Origin: Caenorhabditis remanei
Lineage: Eukaryota > Nematoda > Chromadorea > Rhabditida > Rhabditidae
Length of the DNA stretch: 64,000 nucleotides
Assembly (NCBI RefSeq): GCF_010183535.1
Contig: NC_071329.1
Coordinates: forward strand, 14,012,001 to 14,076,000
Direction of reading: 5' to 3'
In this document: positions 43,601-57,600 of the stretch, in pieces
Layout: each line of letters starts with the position of its first letter
Numbering within the stretch: the first letter of the stretch is position 1
Translations under genes and position numbers: made by a program
The notes under the pieces: model-generated
The model's database searches: none
What the model was told of the DNA's origin: nothing
What the model saw: only the letters and a program-made list of their open reading frames with translations

Positions 43601-45089
43601 AACCGGGCCAAAACTGGCCGTCGCGTATCTCGCTTCAAACGCAATGTTATGAACTGAAAAAAATACCAAAATGTAGGTCTCGGCGAGTTCTATGTCACTG
43701 ACCTGCTACGGGCCGGATGACGGATTGTTAATGTGCAGCCGGCTGAGCTAGAATAGATTTTTTGGCAATTTTGGGTTTTTTGGATCAATATCCCGGCCCG
43801 CGGCACATTACCAATCCGCTATCCGGCCCGTAGTAGGTCAATGACATAGAATTCGCCGAGATCTACATTTTGGTATATTTTTCAGTTTATAACATCGCGT
43901 TTTAAGCGAATTACGCGCATCAAAAGGTTTACAATTACTTAAACACTTTGACTTTGAATTTTCAAAAAATTTCTAAAAAAATTTGTTAAAAAATCAGCAC
44001 CCATTTTTGAACCATAAATTGGCTTTCTGATTTTGACTATAATCTTTTCACTCTTTCAACCAAATTTTCCTAATTTCAGAGAGACAATTCATGAGTGGAT
44101 CCCGTGACTGTTCCGTTCGACTGTGGGACCTGGAAACCACGCAATGCGTCCTCAACCAAACTATCAACCGAAATCTTGTCACCCACATGACACTCAACGC
44201 TTGCAATAATCTTGTCGCGCAGACTTCAGAGGATAAGAGTGTCAGGTACGTTTCGATATACTCAACAAATGAATATCAAGTGAAAATTTCAGAATTTGGG
44301 ATCCCCGTTGCCTGGCAGTGGTCACAGAATTCCCTCGTAAACGTCATATCCAAATGTACTGCGAGTTCGAAGGAGAGCATCGACTGTTCACGTGTTCCAA
44401 TGGGTTCAATCATGATGGGTGTGAGATTACGGTACCTTCGAAAAATAGGAGTTGTTGATCAAACGCGTCCAATTTCAGTCCTACGACATCCGAAACCCAC
44501 GTCAATATAAAGAATCACGTGGACATGAGGGTAACGTAACTTCGCTAGCTGTCGTCCAACTAGAAAATACAAAACGATTCTTGGTTTCTGTCTCCGCTGA
44601 CAAGCAAATTAGACTCTGGAAAATGCAGGAAGATGGGGAGAACGGTAATTTTATTTTATATTTTTAAGGAAACAACATTAACAATTCTTCAAAAATTTAG
44701 TGCTGAAACCAATTTGGAATGAAGACGTACCGTTGGAAGCGGACAATCTGCAAGTGTGTACTTATCCTGATGGACAGTGAGTTTTCATTTTCAGATATTG
44801 GCTCGGCACAGTTCTTACAACTGCGCTCCACCGAATGTCTCCTTTTCTCCGAGTCTCTCAATTCCCCACACAATTTTCTTCGGCTTCGGTAGAGCGCGGT
44901 TGTGCCGTGCTAATAGTATAGCGAAAACTGAGAAAGTTCTTTTTCAGCATAATTGTGTCCGGTGGAAAGGGTCGTCTTATCCATTATCAAGCAAAAATTG
45001 CTGCGCAACGTGTCATTTTGGAGGTACAACTCGTCCAGAAACACAAAGGGATTCTGACGAAATCAGCCAGTGTCCCGGGCTCAAGATAA
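40687..45089 (+). CDS. wdr-31: WD-repeat protein WDR31 homologue
   Basis: Exons 40687-40787, 43178-43533, 44080-44245, 44293-44431, 44479-44644, 44701-44776 and 44948-45089 close to 381 residues. The family is recognised from the run NRNLVTHMTL, LVAQTSEDKSVRIWDPR, PRKRHIQMYCEFEGEHRLFT and CSNGFNHDGCEITSYDIR. Human WDR31 has SRNVVTHL, LQTSEDKTLRLWDSR, PAKQHIQTYCE and CSNGFGGEGCEATLWDLR. Further WD units include SGSRDCSVRLWDLE and VSADKQIRLWKM. In C. elegans WDR-31 is a ciliary protein working with ELMD-1 and RP2-type GAPs to control IFT and BBSome traffic. Exon 1 (MEKVGKFIHYVQHKITGNYS) lies 2.4 kb upstream, joined in phase; that link is the weakest part of the model. Introns 2 and 6 contain palindromic repeats. 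Confidence 0.92.
40788..43177 (+). other. Intron 1 of wdr-31 (2.4 kb)
   Basis: Holds dispersed repeat family F at 42362-42545 (GCCAAGGCCCGGCCCGGCTC). At 41650-41770 it holds a weak tRNA-like stretch on the minus strand (GACGGTGTAACGGTTCGGCG, GGTTTGAATTGGGG). No exon is recognised. A purine-rich part (41820-42020) gives a spurious Lys/Glu/Arg-rich frame. Confidence 0.5.
43590..43938. mobile_element. Palindromic repeat family C, copy 3 (intron 2 of wdr-31)
   Basis: Left words CCAAAATGTAGGTCTCGGCG and GACCTGCTACGGGCCGGAT face ATCCGGCCCGTAGTAGGTCA and CGCCGAGATCTACATTTTGG. The ends carry CTTCAAACGCAATGTTATGA and the inverted TTATAACATCGCGTTTTAAG. The copy with the clearest arms in this window. 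Confidence 0.85.
44798..44915. mobile_element. MITE family A, copy 5 (intron 6 of wdr-31)
   Basis: Begins TTGGCTCGGCACAGTTCTTA and ends GTGCTAATA; arms CAACTGCGCTCCACCG and CGGTAGAGCGCGGTTG. The shortest copy seen; it makes up most of the 171-bp intron. Confidence 0.85.
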
Positions 45090-45355
45090 CTCTTCAATTG
45101 TATAGTTGTCTCGTTTGATCTCTGAAAATTCTTTTCCGATACTCGTTTTCTGCCTGTCAACTTGTGATTACTTTCTTCTTTGCCCTGTATTTTAGAAATT
45201 TGAATCTTTCCTCGTGATAGTTTGGGTGTAACTGGTGAGTCGGTCTGATGGCTCTGATTATATCATTTTTCTAATTATTAAAAATATTTCCTTGAATTTA
45301 ATACTTGGAGACAATTTCAGAGGATTTTGGAGATTTTGTGGACGACATGAATAAT
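45090..45355. other. 3' flank of wdr-31
   Basis: AT-rich flank without a canonical AATAAA that I can see. Contains the end of the wdr-31 transcript by position. Confidence 0.3.
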
Positions 45356-45797
45356 ACAGTACCGCTCAAAAAATTTTCATCTTTGGCTTTCTTCAGTTAA
45401 AAAAATGGCCAACTTTGACAGTGTATTTCGGTGTCAACTGATTGTCCAACAAATTTTATTTTGTATGGGTTAGACAGAACAAAAATAGCACATAATTTTT
45501 GTAGTTGACCATTTTTTGTAGAGACACTACAATGAAAGTTACAAGTAATCAAAGTAATTTATCCCTGAAATCGGCTAGAGAAAATTTGGAGATTTTCACT
45601 TTGACTACCTGTAACTTTCAAAATAGTGTTCCTACAAAAAAATGGTCCATTTCAAAAATGATGTGCTTTTTTTGCTCTGTCTAACTCATACAAAATAAAA
45701 TTTGTCGGACAATCAGGTGACACCAAAATACACTATCAAAGTTGGTCATTTTCTTACTGAAAAAAGCCAAAGTTGATAAATTTTTGAGCGGTATTGT
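45356..45797. mobile_element. Palindromic MITE family B, copy 2
   Basis: Ends ACAGTACCGCTCAAAAA and TTTTTGAGCGGTATTGT. Arms contain CAACTTTGACAGTGTATTTC / AATACACTATCAAAGTTG and GTAGTTGACCATTTTTTGTA / TACAAAAAAATGGTCCATTT. This copy has the most complete ends of the family. Confidence 0.85.
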
Positions 45798-48700
45798 ATG
45801 TTCTTGTTGTGAAGACGCTTGATTAGCCACAGTATCCCTTACTAACCTCTTCAGAACACAAATCCGTTCCTCATCCGTGACAATGTCAACTCAACACAAC
45901 AGACAAGAAAAGACAAAAAAGAAAAACGGAAATCAACAAAAAGGGAGAAAATGCGCGGAGCTCCCCTCTCCTATCTCCAGAATGAAATTTCAACGAAACG
46001 GAAAGAAGTCGTGGCAAAGAGAAAAGACAAAAGAAAAGTTCCGATTTGATTTGGAAGAAGACGAAACGCTTCTCTAGTCCCAATCAGTTGACTGAACAAA
46101 GGGAAGAAAAAAAACTTTTTGTTTTGCAACTTTTCAACTTTATTCACTCTCATCCATCTCTTTTTTTGAATTTGTAAGGCTTCTGAATCAGAAGATGAAG
46201 AAGAAGGAAACGTGTTCTAATGAAGGGAGTGAGCTCGTAAAGAATTCAGAAAAGTACTCTCTTTGATTAAAACATGTCCAAGATTCTCGTTTCTTTCAGA
46301 ATAAGAATGTTTCGTTTTTTGGTTTCAAATAGTTCATATTTTCGAATTTTGCCGCTAAAAGTTTCAATAGGGCAAACTGGTTTTCCTGTCTATTAAATAT
46401 GAAGAATACATAAATTTGTTTGGTTTTTTTATTGGAACTTGACAATCGGGGGAGAGTGAGAGAAACAGAATGAACGAGATACATAGATGAATTGGTATGG
46501 ATCTATTGGAAATTTTTTTTGTTGGTGTTTCACATTTTGTCATATTTTCACCAGTTTTTGGTACTTTCTGAGGGTAGATTTTGATTTTTAGAAAAATTTG
46601 TGTTCTGGAACTCAATTTTCCCAAACTTGTCAAACTTCGGGCCGGATTCAAGAAAGGGTATATAATTTTTAACCAGATTGTTAGATTTATTTGGAATTTA
46701 ACATTTCAAAAATCAAATCTGTTGATGCATAACTAGCTTTTGATTGCATTCTGAAGTATAGTCAAAAATTGACATTTTCGGAAAAATTCAAGAAAATTCA
46801 GAAAATTCGAAACTTCGTTATAGTTCTTACATAATTATTTCAGTTGAATTTCAGACATGCTTGACATTTGTTCAGCTTCTTTTTTTAAGTCTGTAATTAG
46901 CTCAAATTACATAAATTTGAGATGTCAAATCTTTCCAAACGATCGAAATTTCGTCTGGAAACTCTAAATCTTGATTCCTGAATCCTGAATCTCTCAACCC
47001 AAATTACATCAACTACCCAAAACGAACAATAAAAACAAAAATTCTCTAAAAAATTATTCCAACCAACCCAAAATAAGTTTATTTATAATTTTCGCCATCC
47101 TCTTTAAAAAAAACCCTTTCACCCTAATTCGCGTGTTTTTCCTTTTTTTCATCTTTTGTCTTCTCCATTTTTTGTCTCAATGAGCAATACTCAATGATGA
47201 GGGAGAGGAAGTGTCAAATATTCCCTCTGTATGAGTACACAAATCTCGATTCAGTAGAATCCGAGGGGACTCTACTAATTGGTTTGTTTCCTTGTTCTCT
47301 CTTCAGTTTATTTTTGGATTCCTAGAATTTCGAGAAAGCTGAAAATCTGGAATTCCAGATGACGAATTATATATTTTTGAAAAGCTTAAAAACGGAAAAA
47401 CCTCCATACTATATAGTTGAGTTTCATCATCTGATGAGTGCCGATTGGACAGATATCTGATTGGAAACAAAAAGTGAAACACATGCTCTCTCTCTCTCTC
47501 TTCTTTTTCTTGGTTTTTTTTGCCAATTGCCCTTTGCTCCGAGAAGAGAGAAAAGAACAAATTCGATAGAAAATCATTTATCTTTTCTTGGTCGGCAAAC
47601 GACTAATGTTGGTTTTTCAGGTTTTCAAATGAATTTTTGATTTTTTTTCTCGGATTTTGAATTAAATTTTGACATTGATAAGGCAGAGGCATTTGGTGCA
47701 GGCAGTTTCAAGAATAACCTCATTCTGTAGTTTTCAAGATTATCCGTTCTGCAACCTGAACTATATATATATATATCCCTATACTTAGCAATAATGCGCC
47801 ATGCCAGGTGTTGGTATAAAAAAACTGTCCGAAATAGTTCAAACTAACAAAAAAATCCAGCAAGTCTTTTCCCTATTTTTCCAGAAAAAAAGCGTTTTCA
47901 AAAGCTTGATCACGTGGAAAGACTCATATTACACATGCCATAGGATAACTGATATGAGTAACATGAGGTGTCTAGAAAAAAGTGAGCGGTTTTTGAAGAA
48001 TCAGAATTCTAGGAATACGATTGAAGCAATAAAAAATTGTTTTAAAAAAATAATGAAAAATAGGTTAATTGAGCCATACATATTTTGAATTTTTCAATGT
48101 CGATGTTCGAAAAACGTTCGCTTCACCAAGAAGGAGACAGAAATAATTTTAGTTAAATAGATAACGATGTCAAAAAATGGGCCTGCCCTGCCTGGTTGAC
48201 CCGTGTTGAGGATTGGTGCACCATCTTGAAAAGGTATCAAAAACGGGTTGTGGGCTGAGCCGGGCCGGGCCGTCAAATTTAAAGACATTAGTCTACGTAA
48301 TGGTGGAAAGTACATTTCGATTTTAGTTTGAGCATTCAATTTATGGATGAGGTAATTAAAAGATTCCATTGAAAACAGTAAAGTTTGGGTTAGTTTCTAG
48401 AATAGTTCAAACAAAACAGCGTTAGAAAATTCTCGATAAAATCCCAATATTCTATTCTGAAAATTCATGAAACAAAATGAAAATAGTTTACCAACATCAT
48501 TTTGTCCAAAATCCTCTCCGAATGTCTCAAATCTCTGCTCTATCCTTTTCATCTCACCTGCTCTTCATCTCTATCTTACACACTCAATTCAAAACTGCTC
48601 TTCTTCTTCTTCATCTGTTACCCGTCCCTCGTCCGTCCGGCTGCTTGTTGTATTTCCCGGGATTTCATTTAGTTTGTGTCTTTTCTCTATCTCTTCGATT

Positions 48701-51655
48701 CATTTCGATTGATCGATTTGTTAGAAGAAGAGAGTCAAGTAGAGGGGAACTGATGCATTTTTGCGACGTTTTATGATCGCTTTTTCTACTGTCTCGAGAG
48801 GTGCTCTCTACACTTCTTTTTTCTTTCTTTTTTTCTCTTTTTCATGGATCATATTTTTAGATGAACGGGTTCTTTTCCTGTTGAGACTGAAAATCAAAGG
48901 ATGTCAAACTATCAGGGGGAAAGTGTTGCTTATCCTAGAATCGGGTGAAGCCAGGAGGTGATTTAGGCAAATATGAAATTACTGTCCTTACTAGAATTCA
49001 TTTTGCCGGAGATTTAAAACAATCTCTACCATGTGATCCCGCCCGACCTTTGAAATTTGAAAAATAGTTACACAAATTTGACACCCCGTAACTCTCTTAA
49101 TATAAATTAGATAGCTACATTCTTAGATTGGTTGTGTAAATTAAATCTAGCTCTATATTTTTGTAGTTGAACATTTTTTGGTAGCTCTGCAGGGTTCTAA
49201 GATACGCACCTTCAAAGATTGATAGCGAGAGAGTGAGACACAGAGAAGCGGGAGTGTCTGCTTGTCTGCGTCTCTCTCTCAATTTCATTAAATTTTGACA
49301 TTGACCAGTTGACAGAAGCCAGATTACTCTTGGTACAAAACTTGTCTCAGAGCTACAAAACTGGTTTTACTTTGTCAGGATTTGGTATGGTAAATATGAA
49401 GCCCTAATCAAGCAGTGCAAAAATGTTGATCTGATATGTTTTGAAGGCACGGCCTGGGCTAGATCATTCTTTGAAATTTTTGAAAATTCATTTATGATGG
49501 TTTTTCAGAATTTCTTCAAACTCTGAATGTTATCTTAAAATTTGCCTTTTTGGTTCAATTTTTGAAGCCGGGCCTTAACATGTATGGTTTACCCGGTTTT
49601 TTTTGGTTTTATTTTCCCAAATGCTGACTTTATCTGACCTACTACTAATTTATCATCATTTCCCCTCAAATTCTTACACAAAAACGTGACTCGTTACGAG
49701 ACAACAGCTGCTTGATAGTAATTGGCTGCCCAAAGAAACGAAGTCCTTTCTGAAAATAACAATTAAAAAATTCACCCTTACTTTGGATATTTTCCAATTT
49801 AAAAATTCCAGCTCAATGAATCATATATCCCCAAGCACCTCCTTGATCTCGACTCCTCCCCCTCTTCCAATATCAATCTATCATTTTTCCCCCCAGATCC
49901 AAAAGAATTCTCCGCTCTTTCCTTCTCCTTCCAAAAGACTTCTCCAATCTATATTTTGACACGTGTGCGTCATTTTTAAGATTGATGACACATTTTGTGT
50001 GTGTGTTAGAGTGTGTCATTTCTCTCCCTCTTTTCGAGTCGAACAGTTGTTTCTATGTGCCTCCTGAAGAAGAAGAAAGCGTCGAAATATTTTGATTGGC
50101 GGTGATGGTTGGAAGAAGCAGAGGAAATGAGAAAAAGAGTGAAAGAGAGAGAGAGAGTGGACGGAAACATTTTAGCTTTTGACAGGACTTTCAAAAATTC
50201 TTCAATATAGTTTTTGGAGGGAAGGACAGGAGTTTTATTTTAAACGTTTGTTCCGGTTACTATTACTTTTTCTCTATACCGTCTAGACTCTGATCTGTGA
50301 ATTGCCGTGAATCTGTGTCATTTTTACCAAGATCACACTTTGCAATTTCTCGATTTGTTTTAATCATCCGCCCCGGTTTCGATATGAAACACTCTGTCGT
50401 TTTTCGTTCTTTTCGATCCAGAAACTTTTACTTTTTCTTAGAACTTATCTATGATTACCTCACATAGCCTTTCGTTGTTACCTTTCAGTTCAATAGGTTA
50501 TATTATGTCGTTATTCAAAGGCGTACAACTCAGATGTTTTGATAGAATAATGTATGTGTGTCTGTGAGTTCATTTTCATATCGAAAGAATTGTTTAATTT
50601 GGTCCAAACCCCGCTGAGGACGAGCGGCGAAACAGTTTGGGCAATTCTGTGGCCATGGAACATTCTAGAAATTTCACTTCAAAAATGTTGGTTTTTATGT
50701 TTTCGTCGTTTTTTCTATCACTTGTGTAGTGTTGCTAATCAACATGGTCGAAGTCGAATTTCTAGGCCAGCGAAATGACTGAACGATCGTTTTCAGCGGA
50801 GTTTAAACCAAGGATCTCATATCTTATAGTCTCAGGTTTTGCCATGTCTTCTATTTTGAGAATCCCTGCTTCCTAATTCCTCCCAATCTATTATAGTTAA
50901 AACAAAAACTCCCACTCCTCTTGGCCCCAAGCCAAGAGCACTCCGTTCCATCTTCATTTTTTTCTCCAAGTGTTCTTCTCCGTTTTGTTTACAACAACCT
51001 CTGCTGTCCCCCAAGTATCCACACCCATTTTTTTGTCACAACAAAGTTTATAAAATGAGCAAGACAATCGTTTTAAGTGGTCCTTCAAGGATAAAACAAT
51101 TGTTTTTTTTTTCTTTTTTACAAAGTTATGTGACTTCACTTTTTATTTGATGTGGTTCAGCTGGAGAGCAAGAAAGCAAGAGAGCACTTGAAAACTGACC
51201 AATGTGTTTTTGTTCAGATTGATGGCCTAGAAAACTCATTTTGAGATTCTAGGCCACTTCCGATTGTGAATATATTTCTATATTTCCAAGTTCTCAATAA
51301 TGGAACTCTCACATTCATTTCTCCGATTTCTCCTCCCATCAATAAATCTTTTTATTCGTTTTGGGCTCTTCCGTTTTCTCTTTTTTTTGTTTTCGCAAAT
51401 TGTCAAGTGTTTTCTCTTCTGGAGACAGAATTCATTTTATATTATTACTATCTGTTTGCTTTTTTTGTCTTCTAACTTTCAAGTGCTTTATTTTCAGAAA
51501 CCAAGAGGAAACAACTATTTCCCTTCATTCCATGCCTTGAACTCTTTTCGGTGGAAGTATTGAAGAAGAAGAAGTGAGAAAGCCCCTTTGGCAGGAGACG
51601 ACATTCGGTCAAAATTGCGAAGCGGCAGGAGCAGAACGGTCGGACGCCTCCCGAT
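45798..51655. other. Large intergenic region upstream of nep-2 (with one MITE)
   Basis: About 5.9 kb without a gene I can support. Repeat family F lies at 46625-46810, 48170-48290 and 49440-49580. A short TA run is at 47763-47776. Open frames here are low-complexity (for example around 45880-46080 and 51270-51560) and lack splice frameworks. A minor hairpin-rich, GAGA-rich segment (50130-50160) may be promoter-linked. It probably includes the regulatory DNA of nep-2. Confidence 0.4.
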
Positions 51656-54600
51656 ATGAGGCCCGACGAAGAAGGTGAGGTCTAGTAGATCAAGCCCAGA
51701 TCTTTATTTTTGTAGTTGACAACTTTCTTCTAACTATTCACGTTTTTGAGATATTAGCATGACACGCTTCTTACAACCGCGCTCTACCGAAACTGAAGAA
51801 AATTGCGGGCGAAAATGAGAGACTCAGAGAAAAAGAGAAATTTTTGCAGGGAATTTCGGTGGAGCGCAGTTGTAAGAACTGTGCCGAGCTAATAAACGGC
51901 TTAAAAATTTGCGATTGACAATGAGTCCGTGGAGACAAGGTCGATTTTCAGGGGTTTCTCACTTATAAAATTGCGAATTTTGTCATTTTACCTATTTCAA
52001 ATCTATAAATTGTTCATGTCAAACAGATATGACAGTTTTCAGCAATGATTTTTTACTTTTCCGCCAAAAAACCTTTAACCTGCTAGAATATTTGAAACGA
52101 CTGGATTTCTAGGCCACGGGATCCTGCTAACTCCATTTTTTCATTTCCAGATGTCACCATAAAAAGCAAATCGTCATCAATTTGGACAAGGATATGGGCC
52201 TTCGTCGCAATCGTATTCATCATTCTATTCCTTTTAGTATTAGGCGCCGCTATTTATTTCTACATCAACTATAAAGATAGTTCTGATGTGTGTCTTTCTC
52301 CGGGATGTATCAAAACTGGTGAGTTCTGGCTTTAGGGAATTCAAACTTTTGATTAGATAGAGATCCAATTTAACTTTGAAAAAAGGAAATGTCAAGTTCG
52401 TTAGAAGTTTGAAAGTTTATCTCATTTGTTTTTTTCCTACTGAATAAACGAATTCCTGCATAGAATTGGGGGACCTTCAAATATTCAAATATTTTTATTC
52501 CAGCATCGGTGATATTATCTTCCATGAATGCCTCCATAGACCCATGTGATGATTTTTATGAATTCGCATGCGGTCAATGGATCAAAGGACATCCGATACC
52601 AGATGATGCGCCCAGTGTATCGAATTTTGAAAATCTTGGACAAGACTTGGAATTTGCTTTGAAAGAACTGCTGGAAGAAGACGAGGAATTGTATGACTAC
52701 GACACGTCAGCCGTTGGAAAAGCAAAGTATTTCTATAATTTATGTCTGAACGAATCGGAAATTCTCGAGAACTGGCGGACGACGTTTGATGAAGTGGTGA
52801 GAAGTTTTGGAGGGTGGCCCAGTCTGGGACACCCGCTGAAACCGGATGCAAGTATTGAGATGTTGTATGGTATGTGGGGGAACCATTTGAGAGGTACGGT
52901 AGAAAATGAGGCGTTTTTCAGCTGACATGGTAGCCAAGTTCAAAGCAGACTCCCTATTCAAAGCAACAGTTCAACCGGATGACAAGAATTCGCAGAGACA
53001 CGTGTTATTGGTAACAAAACCGTGGTTTCCAAAATGGTTTTGGGTTTTTTTTTCAGATCGACCAACCACAATTGAATTTGTTCGCTAGAGATTTCTATGT
53101 AGCCGCGGAGAATGAGGAGAGAATGGCTTACTTGCAGTTGATCAGGTAAGAGAAAGAGCTCACCTTCAGTACCGCTCAAAAAGATTTCAAATTTTGCAGT
53201 TTTTCAGTTGAAAATGACCAACTTTGACAGTGTATTTCGGTGTCACTTTTCGACAAATTTTATTTTGTATGGGTTGGACATAATAAAAATAGCACATCAC
53301 TTTTGTAGTTGACCATTTTTTTGTAGGGACACAACCATGAAGGCTACAGATAATCAAAGTCATTTCTCCCTGAAACCGACTAATTTCCGTGCAGATTTGC
53401 AAAATTTTGGAGATTTTCACTTTGACAACCTGTAACTCTCAGGGTAGTGGGTCTATACAAAAATGGTCAACTACAAACTTATGTGCTACTTTTGTTCTGT
53501 CCAACCCATACAAAGTTAAATTTGTCGGACAATCAGGTGACACCGAAATACACTGTCAAAGTTGGTCATTTTCCACTGAAAACAGTCAAAGTTGATAACT
53601 TGAGCGGTACTGTATCCGGAATCAATTCCGTGAATCTTCAGAGACGTGCTAATCCTTCTTGATGCTGACCGAGCCCGAGCCACCACAGACGCCAGAGAAA
53701 TAATACATTTCGAGACGGCATTGGCTAATGTGAGTTGTTTTTTGTAATTCCAACTCATCTTGATTTTCCAGATCACAATGGCCGATGAACAACGACATGA
53801 CATTGCCGAACTCTACACGAAAATCACACTTGGAGATATGAGAATCTCATTACCGCACTTCAACTGGCCTCTTTTCTTCAACCACATGTTCAAAGACCTC
53901 CATGATAAGAACGGAAAACGAATTGTTTTTGATGATAACACGGAAGTCGTTGTCTATGGATACGAGTTCCTCCGAAGGCTGGATGTTTTGATTCCTCAGT
54001 ATGACACCCGACTGATTGTCAATTATTTGGAGTGGTGTTGGTTCTTCAAGACGATGTTGAGAGACCTTCCGGATCCATTTGCACTGACCATTTTCAAGTT
54101 TTATAAGACTTTGAACAGTGAGTTTTTTTTTTGATTTTGAATTTTAAAGTTATTTTTCAGTCATGAATGTCCAAAAAGTGAGGTGGCATGGTTGTGTGAC
54201 ACGTATCAATAGCCTCATGCCGATGGCCACGTCAGCGATTTATGTGAAGAATCACTTCGATCATGAAGCCAAACAACAGGTTGAAGAGATGATCTCTCTC
54301 ATCATGGAATCGTTTGTTGATCTGCTTCTCAGTGAAGATTGGCTCACCAAAGAGACAAAACAGTTTGCGAAGCAGAAAGTGAATGAGATGAAACGGAAAA
54401 TTGGATACCCGGATTATCTGAATGACCCAGCTGCGGTTAATAAGGAATACAAGACATTTACAGTCTATCCAGGACACTATTATCAGACAAAGTTCAGTTT
54501 CTATGAGCAGTACCAACGAGATGTTCTGGAAAGAATAATGGAGCCAGTTGATAGGGAGAGGTGAGTCCCTTTTCTTTCAAGTTGTATTCATTTTTGTGGA

Positions 54601-57600
54601 GACATCTTTACTCAAAAACTCAAAAACAACCCGCCGAATAATTAATTACCCAAATCATTTCTGTATCTCACATCACGACGAAGCTACTTATACTAAAAAT
54701 GTCATTTGAGAGACATAATGAGTTCTTAGTATGAGTAATACGGTAGAACTTTACAATGTTTCTGAAAATAAAAACTTTCAAAGAACCGAAACTTTTGCAG
54801 ATGGGTAGCCGGAGCAGCGTTGGTCAATGCATTCTACAGTCCCAACACGAATGAGATTAGTGAGTTTTTTTCCGTAATCCCCTGAAAATGCTTCCGAAGG
54901 ATCTTCGCACTCTAGACTCATCGACTCACCTTTTAATCCTAAAAATGCTTATTTTTTATCACGGAGAGGGGATTATAGTCACACGCGAAAAAACCTAATA
55001 ATCAACATTTTTTGTCACGTTGACATTATCAACAGGGAAATAAGGAAATAACAAAAGAGACGAGACATGTATTTGTCATTATGAACAAGTGTTTAATGAA
55101 CTCTCCCATCAAAAATCAAAATAATTGAACTTTTCAGTCTTCCCCGCTGGAATTCTGCAACCCGTATTCTACAGTAAGGACTTCCCATCGTCGATGAACT
55201 TTGGAGGAATTGGAGTGGTTATTGGACACGAGATTACTCATGGATTTGATGATAGAGGTGAGTTCGGGTTGAGGTGCATCTACACGGGTCTGGAAGTGAG
55301 TACTGGAATCAAATCCGTTCCACTAGACATCGGCGGCAAAATCAAATTTTAATTTTTCAATTTAATTTTTTACTGAGGCATTTTGATACGCAGCTTTCCA
55401 CTTTATGAGCCTATTTATATAACATTTCCTGCATTTTTGGACAGTTTTTCGACTGTCGCGCGTCTTTTTGAGACAACTCTACTTAAAAAAATTTACTTTT
55501 ACATAAAGAATTTATTTTGAATTTCGCGCTTAAATTTTCGCCGATTTTAGCGTAGAGCGGTTGATTTTAGTACTCGCTCCCAGACACCGTGAATCTATAA
55601 ACCTGCAAAATTTAGTTAATTCCTATTAGGTTCTGATGCTCACTAGTTTAATAGGATCACAGGAAATCCGAGTTTTGATTTTTTTTTGAATTTTTTGAAC
55701 TGATGCTGCTTAATTCGGTTCCACCTAGATTTGCACGTTCCTTTGAAAAAAGTTTTTCTCAGTGTTGAGGTATCAGTTTTCTAAATGTCCCGTAACCGCG
55801 TCAGTTTCTCATTTCGCTTGAACCATACTTGTCAATGCTCGGGAACATCGCTAAAGTTCAAATTTCAATTTTTCTTTTGAAGCCTTTAGGCTTTTCCGGG
55901 CCTTTTCGGGTCGGCCCGGCCTTGACAAGTGTGACCTCAACCTACCAGACCCCGTACGTCATTCTCAACCTATTTCCATCCTAAATGACCTTTAAAGAAA
56001 CGAAGAACACCATCAACCCAATGTACATTAATCCATGTTTTCAATTTACTCCTAATTCTTTCCGGAACATTCCAAGAATTCTATTCACTTCCAAAAAATT
56101 CCTTCCTTATTTCTCCCCCACCTTCTGCTCTTTTGTGGTCACTCACCAACAATTCATTAGAATTCATTGAAATTCTCTCATCCCTTTTTATAGAAAAAAA
56201 CTTTTTTCATCAATGTTTCAAGTCATGCATGTTGTATCGAAAGAAAGAAGAAGTTCTTGGAACAAAAATTATAAAAAAGAGAAAAAACTTGGAGAAGAGC
56301 AAAAAAATATAATGATATGAATCACGTAGTCAGACAGCTGACGTCATTTTTCGAAAAAAAAATTAAATTTTAAAACTTTTTTCGAAACAAAAATGGTTTC
56401 AGGACGTCTTTACGACAATCTTGGAAACATTCGTCAGTGGTGGGATAACGCAACAATTTCGAAATTCGAGCACAAGGCACAATGTATTGAGAAACAGTAT
56501 TCGAGTTACGTGCTGGAACAGATCAATATGCAGATTAATGGAAAATCAACGAAAGGAGAGAATATTGCAGATAATGGTGGATTGAAACAAGCATACAGGT
56601 GTGTTGGGAAAAGGGGAATAGAAAATTTTGAGAATTTGACAATCATAGAATGACAGATAACTTGAAGATCCAATTAGGGAAAATCCATTTCTTGGATAAG
56701 GGCTGATTCTTGTAAAAATCCAAAGTTTTTAGTTTCAAATAATACGTTCAAAACGGTTACTGGAGACTCCCGTTTCAAAAATCAGCCAAAAATTAAAGGC
56801 CGGTCCGGGTACTTGGCGCCAAAATTCAAAATTCAAACTTTTTGGAATTTTTTGAAAATTTCTTGTCAAATTCTTGACTATCTTTTTTCAGATTCACATT
56901 TTCGATAAAAAATTGAAAAAATTTCGAATAAAATTTTGAAAAAAATTGGTTCTTCAAGTATGACCAAACCATTTTTGCCGGTCCCCTCAACACTTTCCTA
57001 TTCCAGAGCCTACAAAAAATATGAGAAAATGCATTCCCGTCCGCCACGACTACCTGGAGTCAACCTCACTCATGACCAGCTCTTCTTCCTCAACTACGCT
57101 CAAATCTGGTGTGGAACGATGAATGACAAGGAGGCGATCCGCAAACTGAGGACATCTGAACACTCACCGGGACCCATCAGGTACTTTGGATTCTTGATCG
57201 TTCTAGAAAACGTTAAAAACTTTTTCTTCCGTTTTCTTCCACTTTCATATTAGTTGTGCTCCCTATCCGAGAAATTTCAAATATATGATGGTCATCTAAA
57301 ATATACAAAATCCTTCCCCCACGAATGAGTGTGTAAATAAACGAAATTGAGCCACTTTATTTCTAGATTCTGCTTCATCCCCCTTCTTCTGCTTCTTTCT
57401 CTTTTAATTCGCCTCGTTATGACCTTATTTTTAAATCGAAGGAGAAAAAGAGGAGAATGAAAGCACAAATAAGAAGGAGAGGGTGGATATAGATACGATT
57501 CAATAGGATTTGTGTAGGAAAGGAGAGGGTGGAGGACGAGTGTGTAGGAGGGATAAGTAATAAGGGTAAGGTGATGTGGGTTATGATTTGGATTCAGAAG

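Noticed and set aside
45877..46083. Lys/Arg/Gln-rich frame after wdr-31
   Set aside because: Low-complexity purine-rich DNA; the opposite strand is equally open.
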